Source of the DNA: Liberiplasma sp046541015
GTDB lineage: Bacteria; Bacillota_I; Bacilli_A; Izemoplasmatales; Izemoplasmataceae
DNA: 64,000 bases
Direction of reading: 5' to 3'
Assembly: GCA_046541015.1 (NCBI GenBank)
Contig: JBKHEA010000005.1
Span: forward strand, 45,820-109,819
Positions 35,165-44,590 of this stretch are shown here, one piece after another; the stretch's first letter is position 1; the number at the start of each line of letters is the position of its first letter. Position numbers and translations under genes: made by a program. The notes under the pieces are model-generated. The model was not told where the DNA came from. It made no database searches and saw only the letters and a program-made list of their open reading frames with translations.

Positions 35165-36443
35165 AAAATGTCCTTTCATAGTACTCAACAATTTTTGTAT
35201 ATAATCTTAATGGATACATCCCATCGTGGCTTTCACCACGAATTGATGCACTCATTTTTGATGGTTCTTTGATACGAACAACGCCAGCTTTTTTTAATTT
35301 TAATGCAATCACATCATAACTTTTTTTACTTGCTAAAATCGATGCGGTTTGTAAGTAAGCTTTATAAGGCTTTAAAACACTAATGATTTTTTCTATCGGC
35401 AAGGGTTTGACCCATACATTTCTGTAAAGTAAGGATAATTCAAGTGTGGGTTCGTTTTTTGTAATCACGCTAACATCTTTATCTTTATAAATCCCATGAT
35501 TTGTCTCATTTTTTATCATCGATTCATAATATAGCTCAACTGCATTTTTAGCATGCATGCCAAAAGGGACTGGTTTATGGGTTTTATTTACTTCTTTAAA
35601 GACTTCAAAAAAGCGTTTAGCAAATTGGTTTAACTCCTCAAAATCACTTGTATTAACATAAATGCCTTGAGCCGATGAACAAAGAAGTTGATTGGTTGTA
35701 ATGATATTATAGGAAAGATCTTTTAAATCTTGATCGCTCGCATCTATAGTTGCATAGGCAAATGATAACTTGTGACCCCATTCAATAATTTTTGTGTTGG
35801 CTGTAGCCAAATTTCTTGCGGCGGTTATGGCTTCATCTCCACCCCATACGACAATCGCATCGGCGATATTTGCAAGTTGTTTTAAAGGTTTTACTTCTAC
35901 ACTTGAAACATCAAAAACATAAATATAAGGTTTTAATTTAGGTTCTATATCAATCAGTGCTTTTAAAAGTTTTACAGATACCCCTTGGTCGCCACTTGGC
36001 AGCTTTAAGACATTAATATTACCTACAAGCAACCCTTCAATCACAGAATAAGCGGGTAAAATATCTAAATTGCCGGCAGCGATATGAAATAAAATCCCTA
36101 AGGGTTCTAAACTTCTTTTATTGTCATTATCAAGATTGCTCAACGATTGATAATCGCTTCCTAACTCAATCTTCATTTTCTCTTCAAGGCTAGCTTTATT
36201 AAACATCGATACATACTGATTAAACTGACTTTTTGGGATATCATAAGTTTCTAGTAAGGGATTAATTAAATCATCAAAGTCACCCGCATCAATCTTTTTT
36301 GAGAGCCGATCGCATGCATCAATCACCGTAGAGCTTTTCAAAGTTTCTTCTTGATTAAGGGTATTTAAACAATCACTTTCTAAACGACTCAGTAATTCAG
36401 CTTGTAATTTATCATCATAGATTAAACCATCATATAATATCAT
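35157..36443 (-). CDS. luxC: LuxC-like acyl-CoA/acyl-protein reductase
   Basis: 428 residues, family length. Reduces an activated acyl group to the aldehyde with NADPH. The catalytic cysteine is C255 in TTNQLLCSSAQG, as in LuxC; an aldehyde-dehydrogenase-like nucleotide region includes LGILFHIAAGN and VVWGGDEA. ATG at 36443, chosen because GGAGG lies 7 bases upstream within the end of luxE. Immediately follows luxE (2-base gap). No luciferase or LuxD in the window, so light production is not implied. Plausible product: fatty aldehyde for lipid or alcohol synthesis. Confidence 0.88.
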   Translation of the reverse strand: MILYDGLIYDDKLQAELLSRLESDCLNTLNQEETLKSSTVIDACDRLSKKIDAGDFDDLINPLLETYDIPKSQFNQYVSMFNKASLEEKMKIELGSDYQSLSNLDNDNKRSLEPLGILFHIAAGNLDILPAYSVIEGLLVGNINVLKLPSGDQGVSVKLLKALIDIEPKLKPYIYVFDVSSVEVKPLKQLANIADAIVVWGGDEAITAARNLATANTKIIEWGHKLSFAYATIDASDQDLKDLSYNIITTNQLLCSSAQGIYVNTSDFEELNQFAKRFFEVFKEVNKTHKPVPFGMHAKNAVELYYESMIKNETNHGIYKDKDVSVITKNEPTLELSLLYRNVWVKPLPIEKIISVLKPYKAYLQTASILASKKSYDVIALKLKKAGVVRIKEPSKMSASIRGESHDGMYPLRLYTKIVEYYERTFYE

Positions 36444-36445
36444 AT

Positions 36446-37567
36446 TTAATCCTCCAGTAAACTTTCTGCACCTTGTGCGCATGTAGCAATATCTTTAACG
36501 CCAACACGACCAATAATTTCTAAATAAGGTGCTTTTAACCCACAAGCACACCCTTGATGAAGACGCCCTAAATCATCCGTCATAACACTAACAAGTGGTG
36601 TGGCTTGATTAAGTGGTGTTAAAAGATTAATTAATCCTATTTCTCCATCTTTAACCGCTTCAAATGTATCGGGATGACGAATAATCACTCGAGAATAGAT
36701 GGGAATATGTAAATGATGGTACGCACAATCAGGAAAGACTACAGGGTGCTCAACTGCCCCGAAAAACTCTACGATATGATCTTCTTTTATCCCTAAAACG
36801 TCATTGACTAAATCATAAAAGGCCGTTTTATCAACCGCTTGTTGATAAAACTCTTTCCATCCACCGCCAATCGTTACTAAAGAACCTTTTGGCATCTTAA
36901 GTTTGATGCCTTCTTCTTTCATTTCTTTTAGTAAAAAATAGGTATAAGCTGGAAAGCCAATTGTTCGAATCGGATAACGCATAGCGCTAGCTTTAATAAG
37001 GTTTTCTTTCATAGAATCTAAGTCAACTGTGTATTTATGCTTTGATTTATCCCATTTTATGGCGTAATATCGTTTTTTCGCTGGCGCAAAACGGCTAAAT
37101 CCATGCGCACTTTTCATAATCACAACATCAGTGTGTTTTGTAGGTTCATACCCAAAAATAAAATAGTTCACCCGTTTTAATGAAAAAAGCTTATGATAAC
37201 TAAACAAACGTTTAATCATCTTAAATCCTCGGTATAGATCTTTATAACTCATACCCACTTGACTTTTAATGCCACTAGATGTACCAGAAGACGTTGCTTT
37301 AATTGCCATTTTATCTTCTTTCATAGAAAAAAGTCGATGGTGCTTATAATATAGCGTTGGGATAAAAGGAATTTTTCCTATATCATCAATCGTTTTTACC
37401 TTGTTTAAATCTACGTTAAAATCGTTTACGATTTTCGCATATTCTTTTGAATGGTGATAGTGATACATAGCGCTAACTCTTAATGCATCCGTAAACAATT
37501 GATTAGTCTTTTCATGATTATATGGGTCTTTTTGTCTTAAAAGCTTATTCAAGTAATGATTCTTCAT
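36446..37567 (-). CDS. luxE: LuxE-like acyl-protein synthetase
   Basis: 373 residues of the LuxE/PaaK adenylate-forming group. An ATP loop SSGTSSGIKSQ (about 93-103), the FFGAVEHP segment and a C-terminal Cys363 in TCAQGAESLL match LuxE, where a cysteine near the C-terminus carries the acyl group to LuxC. Transcribed just before luxC. It activates a fatty acid with ATP and passes it on for reduction. Confidence 0.87.
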   Translation of the reverse strand: MKNHYLNKLLRQKDPYNHEKTNQLFTDALRVSAMYHYHHSKEYAKIVNDFNVDLNKVKTIDDIGKIPFIPTLYYKHHRLFSMKEDKMAIKATSSGTSSGIKSQVGMSYKDLYRGFKMIKRLFSYHKLFSLKRVNYFIFGYEPTKHTDVVIMKSAHGFSRFAPAKKRYYAIKWDKSKHKYTVDLDSMKENLIKASAMRYPIRTIGFPAYTYFLLKEMKEEGIKLKMPKGSLVTIGGGWKEFYQQAVDKTAFYDLVNDVLGIKEDHIVEFFGAVEHPVVFPDCAYHHLHIPIYSRVIIRHPDTFEAVKDGEIGLINLLTPLNQATPLVSVMTDDLGRLHQGCACGLKAPYLEIIGRVGVKDIATCAQGAESLLED

Positions 37568-37626
37568 AAAATCGCCCCTAACTTAGGTTTATTCTATCAT
37601 AGAAAGCAGTCGCTTAATATAAGAAA

Positions 37627-37642
37627 AAGCCCAAAAGGGCTT
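37627..37642 (-). terminator. Terminator after the esterase gene
   Basis: AAGCCC-TTTT-GGGCTT followed on the minus strand by TTTCTTAT; it separates the esterase run from luxE. Confidence 0.7.
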
Positions 37643-38375
37643 AAATTTTATAAACATCTAATACGTTACTTAACCACTTTAACGATAAATCAAACCATAT
37701 TTGATAATCTTTCTCAATCATATAATCATGACCATTTGACACGATTTCATTGCCTAAAGAAAGTCCGTGAACACCTTTTTTGAAAATATGGCACTCAAAT
37801 GGAATCGCACTTTTACTTAACATAGATGCCATAGTTAAAGTGTGCTCAACTGATACAATCGTATCTTCAAATGTGTGAAACAAAAACATTTCCGGTGTTA
37901 AGGCGTCGACTTTTGGAACAGGGTAATCCCAATTGACTTGTTTTAATATAGCTGGATAGCCTAATATAACCGCATTTGGTCTCACTACCCCTTTAGTAGC
38001 TAACATACTAGCTAAATGCCCACCCGCACTAAAGCCAATGACTGCGATTTTATCTTCATAAATATTGAGTTCTTTAGCATGCCCTTTAAGATACTTAAGC
38101 GCATCTTCTGCATCACGTAGTGGTTTAGGAAATCGTGATTCTTTTTTTAGTGAATACCTTAGTACAAAAGCATTATAGCCTGCAGCTAAATACTTAAGGG
38201 CAATTGGTTCTGCCTCACGGTCGCTACAAAACTCATAACCGCCACCAGGGAAAATTAAAATAGCTGGTCTTTTATGAACATTTTTAAGTTCATTTGATAA
38301 ATCTTGTATGTAACTTGTTAAACTAACTTGTTCATGGTCATTAATCTTAATCGTTTCTACTTTCATAAGAATCAT
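37641..38375 (-). CDS. Alpha/beta hydrolase (acetyl-esterase-like)
   Basis: 244 residues. Oxyanion segment FPGGGY (about 41-46), nucleophile motif GFSAGG, and a histidine in KKGVHGLSLG near the end make a catalytic triad fold like the BD-FAE/acetyl-xylan esterase group. No signal peptide. Its ATG overlaps the preceding gene's stop (ATGA); an ATG at 38366 is an alternative. Likely deacetylates a small ester or sugar ester. Confidence 0.85.
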   Translation of the reverse strand: MILMKVETIKINDHEQVSLTSYIQDLSNELKNVHKRPAILIFPGGGYEFCSDREAEPIALKYLAAGYNAFVLRYSLKKESRFPKPLRDAEDALKYLKGHAKELNIYEDKIAVIGFSAGGHLASMLATKGVVRPNAVILGYPAILKQVNWDYPVPKVDALTPEMFLFHTFEDTIVSVEHTLTMASMLSKSAIPFECHIFKKGVHGLSLGNEIVSNGHDYMIEKDYQIWFDLSLKWLSNVLDVYKI

Positions 38376-39163
38376 TTCTCCTTTTTGGTTAAATGGTATA
38401 AAAAATGGTCTTTATGATTCATAAATTCTTTTAAAAGGGTGAAACTTTCTACAGCATCATAATCTTTTCTTTCGATGGATTTATCTTTTATCTCATAAAT
38501 AATCGCATTGGGTAAACTTGCAAGTATGGGTGAATGCGTTGCAATAATAAACTGACATCCTTTTTGACTTGCATCCATAATCATCGATAACAATGTTAAT
38601 TGATTGGATGTTGATAAAGGCGTTTCTGGTTCATCAAGCAGATAAATCCCATTATCTTTGATTCTTGATGCAAAAAAGTCTAAATAACTTTCTCCATGAG
38701 ACTGAGTTGATAAATCTTTAGTATATAAATGATTCAGTTCAGCAATGGTTTTATTAAATGGCCCTTTAGCCATCATTTTTGCGTAAGCTGATTTATCTTT
38801 ATATTCAAGATCTACTCGATTTAACTCTTTTTTGGCATCAAGAAGTTCTTTTTTAACATATTCAACATAATTAATAAACTTTAAACTTTCAAAATAAAAC
38901 CCTTTTAATCGTCCTAGACTCGGTGAGATTTTTACCCCTTTATCATATAAAATGTCATCTTTTACTTGATGAGGTAAGGCAATACTTATGAGTTTTAGTA
39001 TCCCTTGAAGTCTTTTAAGGATAGATGATTTTCCTGATCCATTATCACCTAATATAATAGTAAAAGGACTATTTAACTGAAGGGTAAAGGATTGTTTAAA
39101 TAGTGGCAACTGATAAGGATATGCTTGAATGTTAACCGCTTCAAATAATACGTGATCAATCAT
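38372..39163 (-). CDS. AAA/ABC-type ATPase, SMC-like class
   Basis: 263 residues. Walker A GDNGSGKSS (39-47), ABC signature-like QSHGES, Walker B IYLLDEPETPLS, and the switch His in ATHSP. Between the Walker motifs lies only a short helical arm. It resembles stand-alone predicted ATPases (YddK/AAA_23 class) of unknown task. It overlaps its upstream neighbour by 8 bases and its downstream neighbour by 4. Confidence 0.82.
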   Translation of the reverse strand: MIDHVLFEAVNIQAYPYQLPLFKQSFTLQLNSPFTIILGDNGSGKSSILKRLQGILKLISIALPHQVKDDILYDKGVKISPSLGRLKGFYFESLKFINYVEYVKKELLDAKKELNRVDLEYKDKSAYAKMMAKGPFNKTIAELNHLYTKDLSTQSHGESYLDFFASRIKDNGIYLLDEPETPLSTSNQLTLLSMIMDASQKGCQFIIATHSPILASLPNAIIYEIKDKSIERKDYDAVESFTLLKEFMNHKDHFLYHLTKKEK

Positions 39164-39860
39164 GATTTAACCCTTTTAAATTAGGCTTGCTTAAACTATC
39201 TCTTGCTAGACTTTGATACCCTTGATCAAGCATCATCATCGCAATCATAAACAATAAAATAAAGCCAACAAAAAATCCGTTTATCCTTGAGAACAAGTCA
39301 TTAATTAAAGCTAGTGGTCTAAATATTTCCCATGAAAAGTATCGCATAAAGCGACCAATATAGATGCCAATACTTGTAGCGAAAATTATCATGAGAACAA
39401 TCAATTCAATTTGTAGCCTTGAACGCTTCATATCTTTTAAAAATAAACGCAGTTCATGAAGTGCCCTAACCCCAGCGTAACAACCAAACATCATCGCAAT
39501 GATTATATGCATAAGCATAATGTATGCATAAATATTTTCTGAATAAACTAATGGCGCATAAGGGGTTTCAAAACTATAAAACGACGCACTATTTAAATGG
39601 ATAGCATCGGTAATAATATAAAAAGTATTAGGAAAAAATAAGATAAATAATACGCTTAATCCAATCACTTTGTGCTTATAAAAGCGATCATTTTGATTAA
39701 GATGCTTTATATACCAAATAAGCCATAGAGGAATGAGGGCTAAAAAGACATTAAACCCTAACATAAAACTTAAGAAATTACCGCTAAAAATCATAAAAAA
39801 GGGTGATATGATTACAAATACCATAAAACTAAGCGTTATTTTTGTGTAATTATTGGTCAT
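39156..39860 (-). CDS. DUF1361-like integral membrane protein
   Basis: 234 residues, seven or so membrane segments. The segment FFPNTFYIITDAIHL (about 76-90) is the hallmark of the DUF1361 family. Function unknown. ATG at 39860 with GGAGG 7 bases upstream; a TTG at 39866 sits inside that spacing. First gene of the run with the ATPase and esterase. Confidence 0.78.
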   Translation of the reverse strand: MTNNYTKITLSFMVFVIISPFFMIFSGNFLSFMLGFNVFLALIPLWLIWYIKHLNQNDRFYKHKVIGLSVLFILFFPNTFYIITDAIHLNSASFYSFETPYAPLVYSENIYAYIMLMHIIIAMMFGCYAGVRALHELRLFLKDMKRSRLQIELIVLMIIFATSIGIYIGRFMRYFSWEIFRPLALINDLFSRINGFFVGFILLFMIAMMMLDQGYQSLARDSLSKPNLKGLNHD

Positions 39861-39992
39861 TTTCAAACCTCCAGTTAATACTTACTACTCTTATTTTTAC
39901 ATTATAACCCGTTTTATACAAGTCTTAAATCCATTAAACTAATGGATTCATCCTAAAGGTTAACCACTTTTCTTATCTTTTTAAAATCTAAA

Positions 39993-40018
39993 AAAATAGA
40001 CCAAACTTGGTCTATTTT
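39993..40018 (-). terminator. Terminator of the AhpD-like gene
   Basis: AAAATAGACCAA and TTGGTCTATTTT arms followed by TTTT on the minus strand. Confidence 0.82.
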
Positions 40019-40601
40019 AAGTTTTATACTTTAAATTATAAAACGGGATAACTAAAAGATTAACACATAAAAATACCGGGAAAAAAATCATCGTTAAAAG
40101 AGGAACAAACACTTCATTAAGTATGCATGAACCCTTAACATGTTTAAACGATAAAGTCGCTTTTAATAAGTCTAATGAAATTCCCATACCATTAGTCATG
40201 GTAATCACATGGCTTACAGCTAAGATTGCACGTGCTTTACGTATACCGTATGAATCAACGAGTTTTTGATAAAAGGTTTCATCAACGACTTCTTTATTAA
40301 AAGCATAGTTTTTCGCAAACAATATAGCGACAGATTCATTTTCAGGAACCCCATCTAAATCACCAGCGAGTAATTCTTTAATATCAGAATCACTTAAACC
40401 GGCTTTTAACGCTAGTTTTGTATGGACATAAGAACACATTGTACATCCGTTAACTTCCGTAATCGCAAGCATGATGCGTTCTTTTAATTTAAAATTCATG
40501 CCATTTTTCTTTTTGAATAACTTCAAATATAAAAAAGAAAGTGAGGCTTTATAGATGATTGGTAATTGTTCAAAGATCGTAAATTTTCTAGATTGATTCA
40601 T
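40017..40601 (-). CDS. AhpD/carboxymuconolactone-decarboxylase-like protein with a C-terminal membrane segment
   Basis: 194 residues. The AhpD-type redox site E-V-N-G-C-T-M-C-x3-H is complete (Cys53, Cys56, His60), suggesting a peroxidase-reducing or thiol-redox role. Residues about 160-185 form a hydrophobic anchor that ordinary AhpD/YnjA proteins lack. ATG at 40601 with GGAGG-type site. Divergent from selO. Confidence 0.8.
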   Translation of the reverse strand: MNQSRKFTIFEQLPIIYKASLSFLYLKLFKKKNGMNFKLKERIMLAITEVNGCTMCSYVHTKLALKAGLSDSDIKELLAGDLDGVPENESVAILFAKNYAFNKEVVDETFYQKLVDSYGIRKARAILAVSHVITMTNGMGISLDLLKATLSFKHVKGSCILNEVFVPLLTMIFFPVFLCVNLLVIPFYNLKYKT

Positions 40602-40760
40602 TGTTATTCCTCCATTTAGTTTGCAATAGAAACTATAGCATAAAAGATAAGTTCAATAAACTATTTTGCATCTAATTTTTACTTGCTAAGATTTCAAGCG
40701 CTTATAAAAAAAACGAATAAACCCTCCGTGCTATAATAAGATAAAAGGACTGATGTAATC

Positions 40761-42188
40761 ATGAATGCTTATAACTTTAATCCCTCTTATTCTTATAAAA
40801 AATTACCAAGCATTTTTTATCACGATCAAACGCCCTTAGCCTTTGACCAAGCATCCTATGTGCTTTTTAATCATGACTTAGCTAGAGCACTTAAATTGAA
40901 CATAGACGCCTTAAAAAGTGAAGCGGGGATAAAATTTATATTAGGTCATCATGAAACATTAACCCCACTATCAATGGCTTATGCAGGACATCAATATGGA
41001 AATTTCACCTTACTTGGTGATGGTAGAGCCCATTTAATTATGGAACACACTATTAATGATAAGCGGTATGATATTCATCTAAAAGGCAGTGGCCCTACAG
41101 TTTATAGTCGGGGATTTGATGGGCGTGCGACACTTCGTTCTGCATTACTTGAATACATGATCTCTACTGCATTAGATGCATTAAATGTTCCAACGACTAA
41201 AGCGTTAGCGGTTATTCAAACAGGTGATAAAATTAACCGTATTGGTTTAAAGCATGCAGCGATTTTAGTTCGTGTTGCACAAAGTCATTTAAGAGTAGGG
41301 ACGTTTGAATATGCTGTTTATAAAGGGAGTGATACCTACTTAAAACCTTTAGTTGATTATGCCATAAAGCGTCATGACGATGATTTACTTTCTCAGTCAA
41401 ACCTTTATATTAAATGGTATAAACGTGTGATAAAACGCCAAGCAAAACTGATTGCCCTTTGGCAATCGATTGGCTTTGTCCATGGGGTCATGAATACTGA
41501 TAACATGACTATCAGTGGTGAAACCATTGATTTTGGCCCTTGTGCTTTTATTGATCAGTATGATTTAAAAAGTGTCTATAGTTCAATTGATACGTTTGGC
41601 CGTTATGCTTATGGCAATCAGCCTTACATTGCCTCATGGAATCTTGCAAAACTAGGACAAATGATTTTACCTTTAGTTAGTGAAGATAAATCAGATGCCA
41701 TAAAAAAAGTTCAAGATGCCTTAGAAACCTTTTCTAGTCATTTTGAAAATACTTATTACGAAATCATGGGAAAAAAATTAGGATTTCATCTAAAAAATAA
41801 AGAAGATGTTGCCTTAATTGACACGCTTTTATCCATCATGGAAAAACATCAAGCCGACTATACTGAAACCTTTGTAGGCTTAAGTTACCAAGAAGACACA
41901 CTCGCTTTATTTAAACAAGACGATTTTATCAAATGGAAAGCTACTTGGCTTGCGCGCATTAAAGAAGAGAAGCTTGCTTATGAAACCATGAAAAAAACTA
42001 ATCCTGTAATCATCCCAAGAAACCATATTGTAAAAAAACTTTTAGATCAAGTTAGTGAAACTTTAGATTTTACTTCATTAAAAGAATATCTTCATTACTT
42101 GAAAAATCCTTATGATATTACCGTGCCTATAGATTATAGAACAAAAAGTCCATCCAACGAAACCTTCATCACTTATTGTGGAACATAA
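40761..42188 (+). CDS. selO: Protein adenylyltransferase SelO (YdiU family)
   Basis: 475 residues, pseudokinase fold that transfers AMP to proteins, with links to redox stress. Family segments seen: LTPLSMAYAGHQYGNFT, LLGDGRAHLI, LKGSGPTVYSRGFDGRA, LRVGTFEYA, VHGVMNTDNM and TIDFGPCAFID. The C-terminus ends in YCGT with a Cys near the end, as in many non-selenocysteine members. AAAGGA precedes the ATG. Monocistronic. Confidence 0.94.
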   Translation: MNAYNFNPSYSYKKLPSIFYHDQTPLAFDQASYVLFNHDLARALKLNIDALKSEAGIKFILGHHETLTPLSMAYAGHQYGNFTLLGDGRAHLIMEHTINDKRYDIHLKGSGPTVYSRGFDGRATLRSALLEYMISTALDALNVPTTKALAVIQTGDKINRIGLKHAAILVRVAQSHLRVGTFEYAVYKGSDTYLKPLVDYAIKRHDDDLLSQSNLYIKWYKRVIKRQAKLIALWQSIGFVHGVMNTDNMTISGETIDFGPCAFIDQYDLKSVYSSIDTFGRYAYGNQPYIASWNLAKLGQMILPLVSEDKSDAIKKVQDALETFSSHFENTYYEIMGKKLGFHLKNKEDVALIDTLLSIMEKHQADYTETFVGLSYQEDTLALFKQDDFIKWKATWLARIKEEKLAYETMKKTNPVIIPRNHIVKKLLDQVSETLDFTSLKEYLHYLKNPYDITVPIDYRTKSPSNETFITYCGT

Positions 42189-42190
42189 AA

Positions 42191-42224
42191 AAAACCCTTC
42201 TAAACAAAAATTTAGAAGGGTTTT
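42191..42224. terminator. Bidirectional terminator
   Basis: AAAACCCTTCTAAA and TTTAGAAGGGTTTT arms after selO. Confidence 0.88.
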
Positions 42225-42232
42225 ATCGTTTG

Positions 42233-42874
42233 TTAGAAAAGACTTATTGTTACTAATGATACGGTAAATGTATACTCATCTAAATCAAGTTCACCATAAG
42301 TAATGCTATCTTCTATTGCTTCTTTATCTAAATAGTTAAAGATGGTATCTAAGGTGCGCTCTGAAATCGTTCGATCAGCAATGAGCGCTTCATCTAGCGT
42401 TAATATAAAACTGGTATCCGGTATACTTACTTCAACATCAAAGATAAGATGAATCGCAGTTTTAAAACTAGGGTAAGCATCTCTTGTTAGACTTATTGTT
42501 AAGACGAGTTGATCTTCATCATTTAAGACAACATAAGCATATTCAACCCTGCCTTGATCATGAGGAAAAATATAACGACAATCATCACTATCACATTCAC
42601 TTAATGGGTCATAATTTTCATTAATGTTTTCTTTAATAGAATCATAAATCATATAGTTCATAAAGAGTTCTAAGTTAGAATAATCATCTTCATCCCCAAC
42701 ACTAAAAAAGTCTTCTAAGGCATTTTGAGCCCCTTCATAAGTATCATTATCTTGATAAACGGTTTGTGGTAGGTCTTCTTTTACGACTTCTTCATGAATC
42801 ATACTTGTAATTACTTGAATACTTATCCCAACGATTAAGACAATTGCGATAAGAAAAATCAGGAGTTTTTTCAT
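42233..42874 (-). CDS. Membrane-anchored extracytoplasmic protein, unknown function
   Basis: 213 residues. One N-terminal anchor (about 4-22), no lipobox, then an acidic globular body with one Cys pair in SECDSDDCRY that could form a disulfide. No family recognised. ATG at 42874. Monocistronic. Confidence 0.65.
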   Translation of the reverse strand: MKKLLIFLIAIVLIVGISIQVITSMIHEEVVKEDLPQTVYQDNDTYEGAQNALEDFFSVGDEDDYSNLELFMNYMIYDSIKENINENYDPLSECDSDDCRYIFPHDQGRVEYAYVVLNDEDQLVLTISLTRDAYPSFKTAIHLIFDVEVSIPDTSFILTLDEALIADRTISERTLDTIFNYLDKEAIEDSITYGELDLDEYTFTVSLVTISLF

Positions 42875-42970
42875 TCTTTTGCCTCATTTCTAAAGGTTAT
42901 AAGTTCTTTTATAGTCTTATTATACCACTAATCGAACTTATTTTTAAATGAGGCTCATAGCTATCATCAC

Positions 42971-44485
42971 TTAATGTTTAAAATGTCTAATTCCTGTTTT
43001 AACCATGATGATGCCGTGTTTATTGCAAGCATCAATAATCGTTTGGTCTTTAATAGAACCTGCAGGTTGGATAATGGCTTTAATATTAAAGGTTTTCGCA
43101 TGTTCAATAGAATCAGGCATTGGGAAAAAGCCATCAGAAGCCATATATGCCTCGCAAGCTTCGTTTGATGCTTGATTAAGGGCAATATGAGCGGCTAAAA
43201 CACGACTCATTTGGCCGGCACCGATGCCTAAGGTTTTTTCGTTTTTAGCTATAACAATCGCATTGCTTTTTACACTTTTTACAACTTTATAGGCAAACAG
43301 TAATTGTTTAATGTCTTCTTCGCTTGGTTTTAAAGTCGTTAAAACTTCAAGGTTATAAGAATCTAATTCATCACTTTGTTGAACTAGTAAGCCATTTTCT
43401 ACACTTTTATATTCATAGGTTGCTTTATTTTTTTCTAAATTTGCTTTAATTAGGCGTATATTTTTCTTTTTTGAAAGAATCATTAATGCAGCTTCACTGA
43501 AGTCTTTCGCAATGATAATTTCTAAAAATAAAGCATTTAGCAAATGCGCAAGTTCTTCATGAACGGTTTCATTTAACGCTACAATCCCACCAAAAATAGA
43601 AATAGGATCTGCCTCATGTGCTTTTTTAAATGCTGTTGTTATATCTATAGCACTTGCAACCCCACAAGGATTTGTATGTTTTAAGACGACTGCGGTTGGT
43701 TTATTAAACGTCCTTAAAAGTTTAATGGCTGCATCAATATCAATTATATTATTATATGATAAAGCTTTACCGTGTAAGGGCTCATAATGATTAAGCATTT
43801 CTACAGGGCTAAAAGGATTGATGTAAAAGGCTGCATTTTGATGCGGGTTTTCTCCGTATCTAAGTGATAGCTTTTTTTCAAAGGGTAATGAGAGTTTTTG
43901 AGGAAATTCTTCTTCATTAAAATAAGCTGCAATTAAAGCATCATAATGAGCTGTATGATTAAATGCTTTAGCGGCTAAACGTTTTTTAGTTGCTTGACTA
44001 ATCGTTTGGTGCTGATTTAGTTCATTCATAATAGTTGTGTAATCATCTGGGTCTACTAAGACATCAACAAACTGAAAATTCTTCGCCGCAGAACGGATTA
44101 ATGCCGTACCACCAATATCGATTTGATCTATCACTTCTTCAAATATTTTTGATTGATCCATTACGGTTTCTTTAAATGGATACAAATTAACTACAACCAA
44201 ATCAATCCATGGGATATCAAGTCTTAATGCATCTTCACAATGAGACGCATTGTTTCGTTTACCAAGTATTCCACCATGAATTTTAGGATGCAGTGTCTTA
44301 ACTCTTCCATCCATCATTTCTGGATACTTTGTTAAGGATTCAACTTTATGAACCGTAACTAGTTTATCCATTAAATAGGTATACGTTTTACCAGTTGCAT
44401 AAATAACATAATCGTTTTTTATTAAGGTTTGGGCAAGTTCATATAAATTTCTTTTGTCTGAAACGCTAATGAGTGCATTTTTCAT
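42971..44485 (-). CDS. purH: Bifunctional AICAR transformylase / IMP cyclohydrolase
   Basis: 504 residues; last two steps of purine synthesis. The MGS-like cyclohydrolase part starts MKNALISVSDKRNL and contains DGRVKTLHPKIHGG; the transformylase part has LRYGENPHQNAAFY, VLKHTNPCGVA and FFPMPDSIEHA. ATG at 44485 with AGG 9 bases upstream; ATGs at 44491 and 44494 are less well placed. No other pur gene adjoins, unlike the usual pur operon. Confidence 0.95.
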   Translation of the reverse strand: MKNALISVSDKRNLYELAQTLIKNDYVIYATGKTYTYLMDKLVTVHKVESLTKYPEMMDGRVKTLHPKIHGGILGKRNNASHCEDALRLDIPWIDLVVVNLYPFKETVMDQSKIFEEVIDQIDIGGTALIRSAAKNFQFVDVLVDPDDYTTIMNELNQHQTISQATKKRLAAKAFNHTAHYDALIAAYFNEEEFPQKLSLPFEKKLSLRYGENPHQNAAFYINPFSPVEMLNHYEPLHGKALSYNNIIDIDAAIKLLRTFNKPTAVVLKHTNPCGVASAIDITTAFKKAHEADPISIFGGIVALNETVHEELAHLLNALFLEIIIAKDFSEAALMILSKKKNIRLIKANLEKNKATYEYKSVENGLLVQQSDELDSYNLEVLTTLKPSEEDIKQLLFAYKVVKSVKSNAIVIAKNEKTLGIGAGQMSRVLAAHIALNQASNEACEAYMASDGFFPMPDSIEHAKTFNIKAIIQPAGSIKDQTIIDACNKHGIIMVKTGIRHFKH

Positions 44486-44590
44486 TTTCATCATCCTAGA
44501 TATTTTTTAAAGTGTCTACTAAACTATTATTACATACTAATAGTTTTTTTAAATAAAAAACCGTTTTCTTATTCTGTGTTTTTTAACACT

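Noticed and set aside
35157..37567. Bioluminescence operon
   Set aside because: LuxC and LuxE are present, but no LuxA, LuxB or LuxD; fatty-acid reduction alone is supported.
42974..43185. Short frames overlapping purH
   Set aside because: They lie within conserved purH sequence on other frames and have no start signals.
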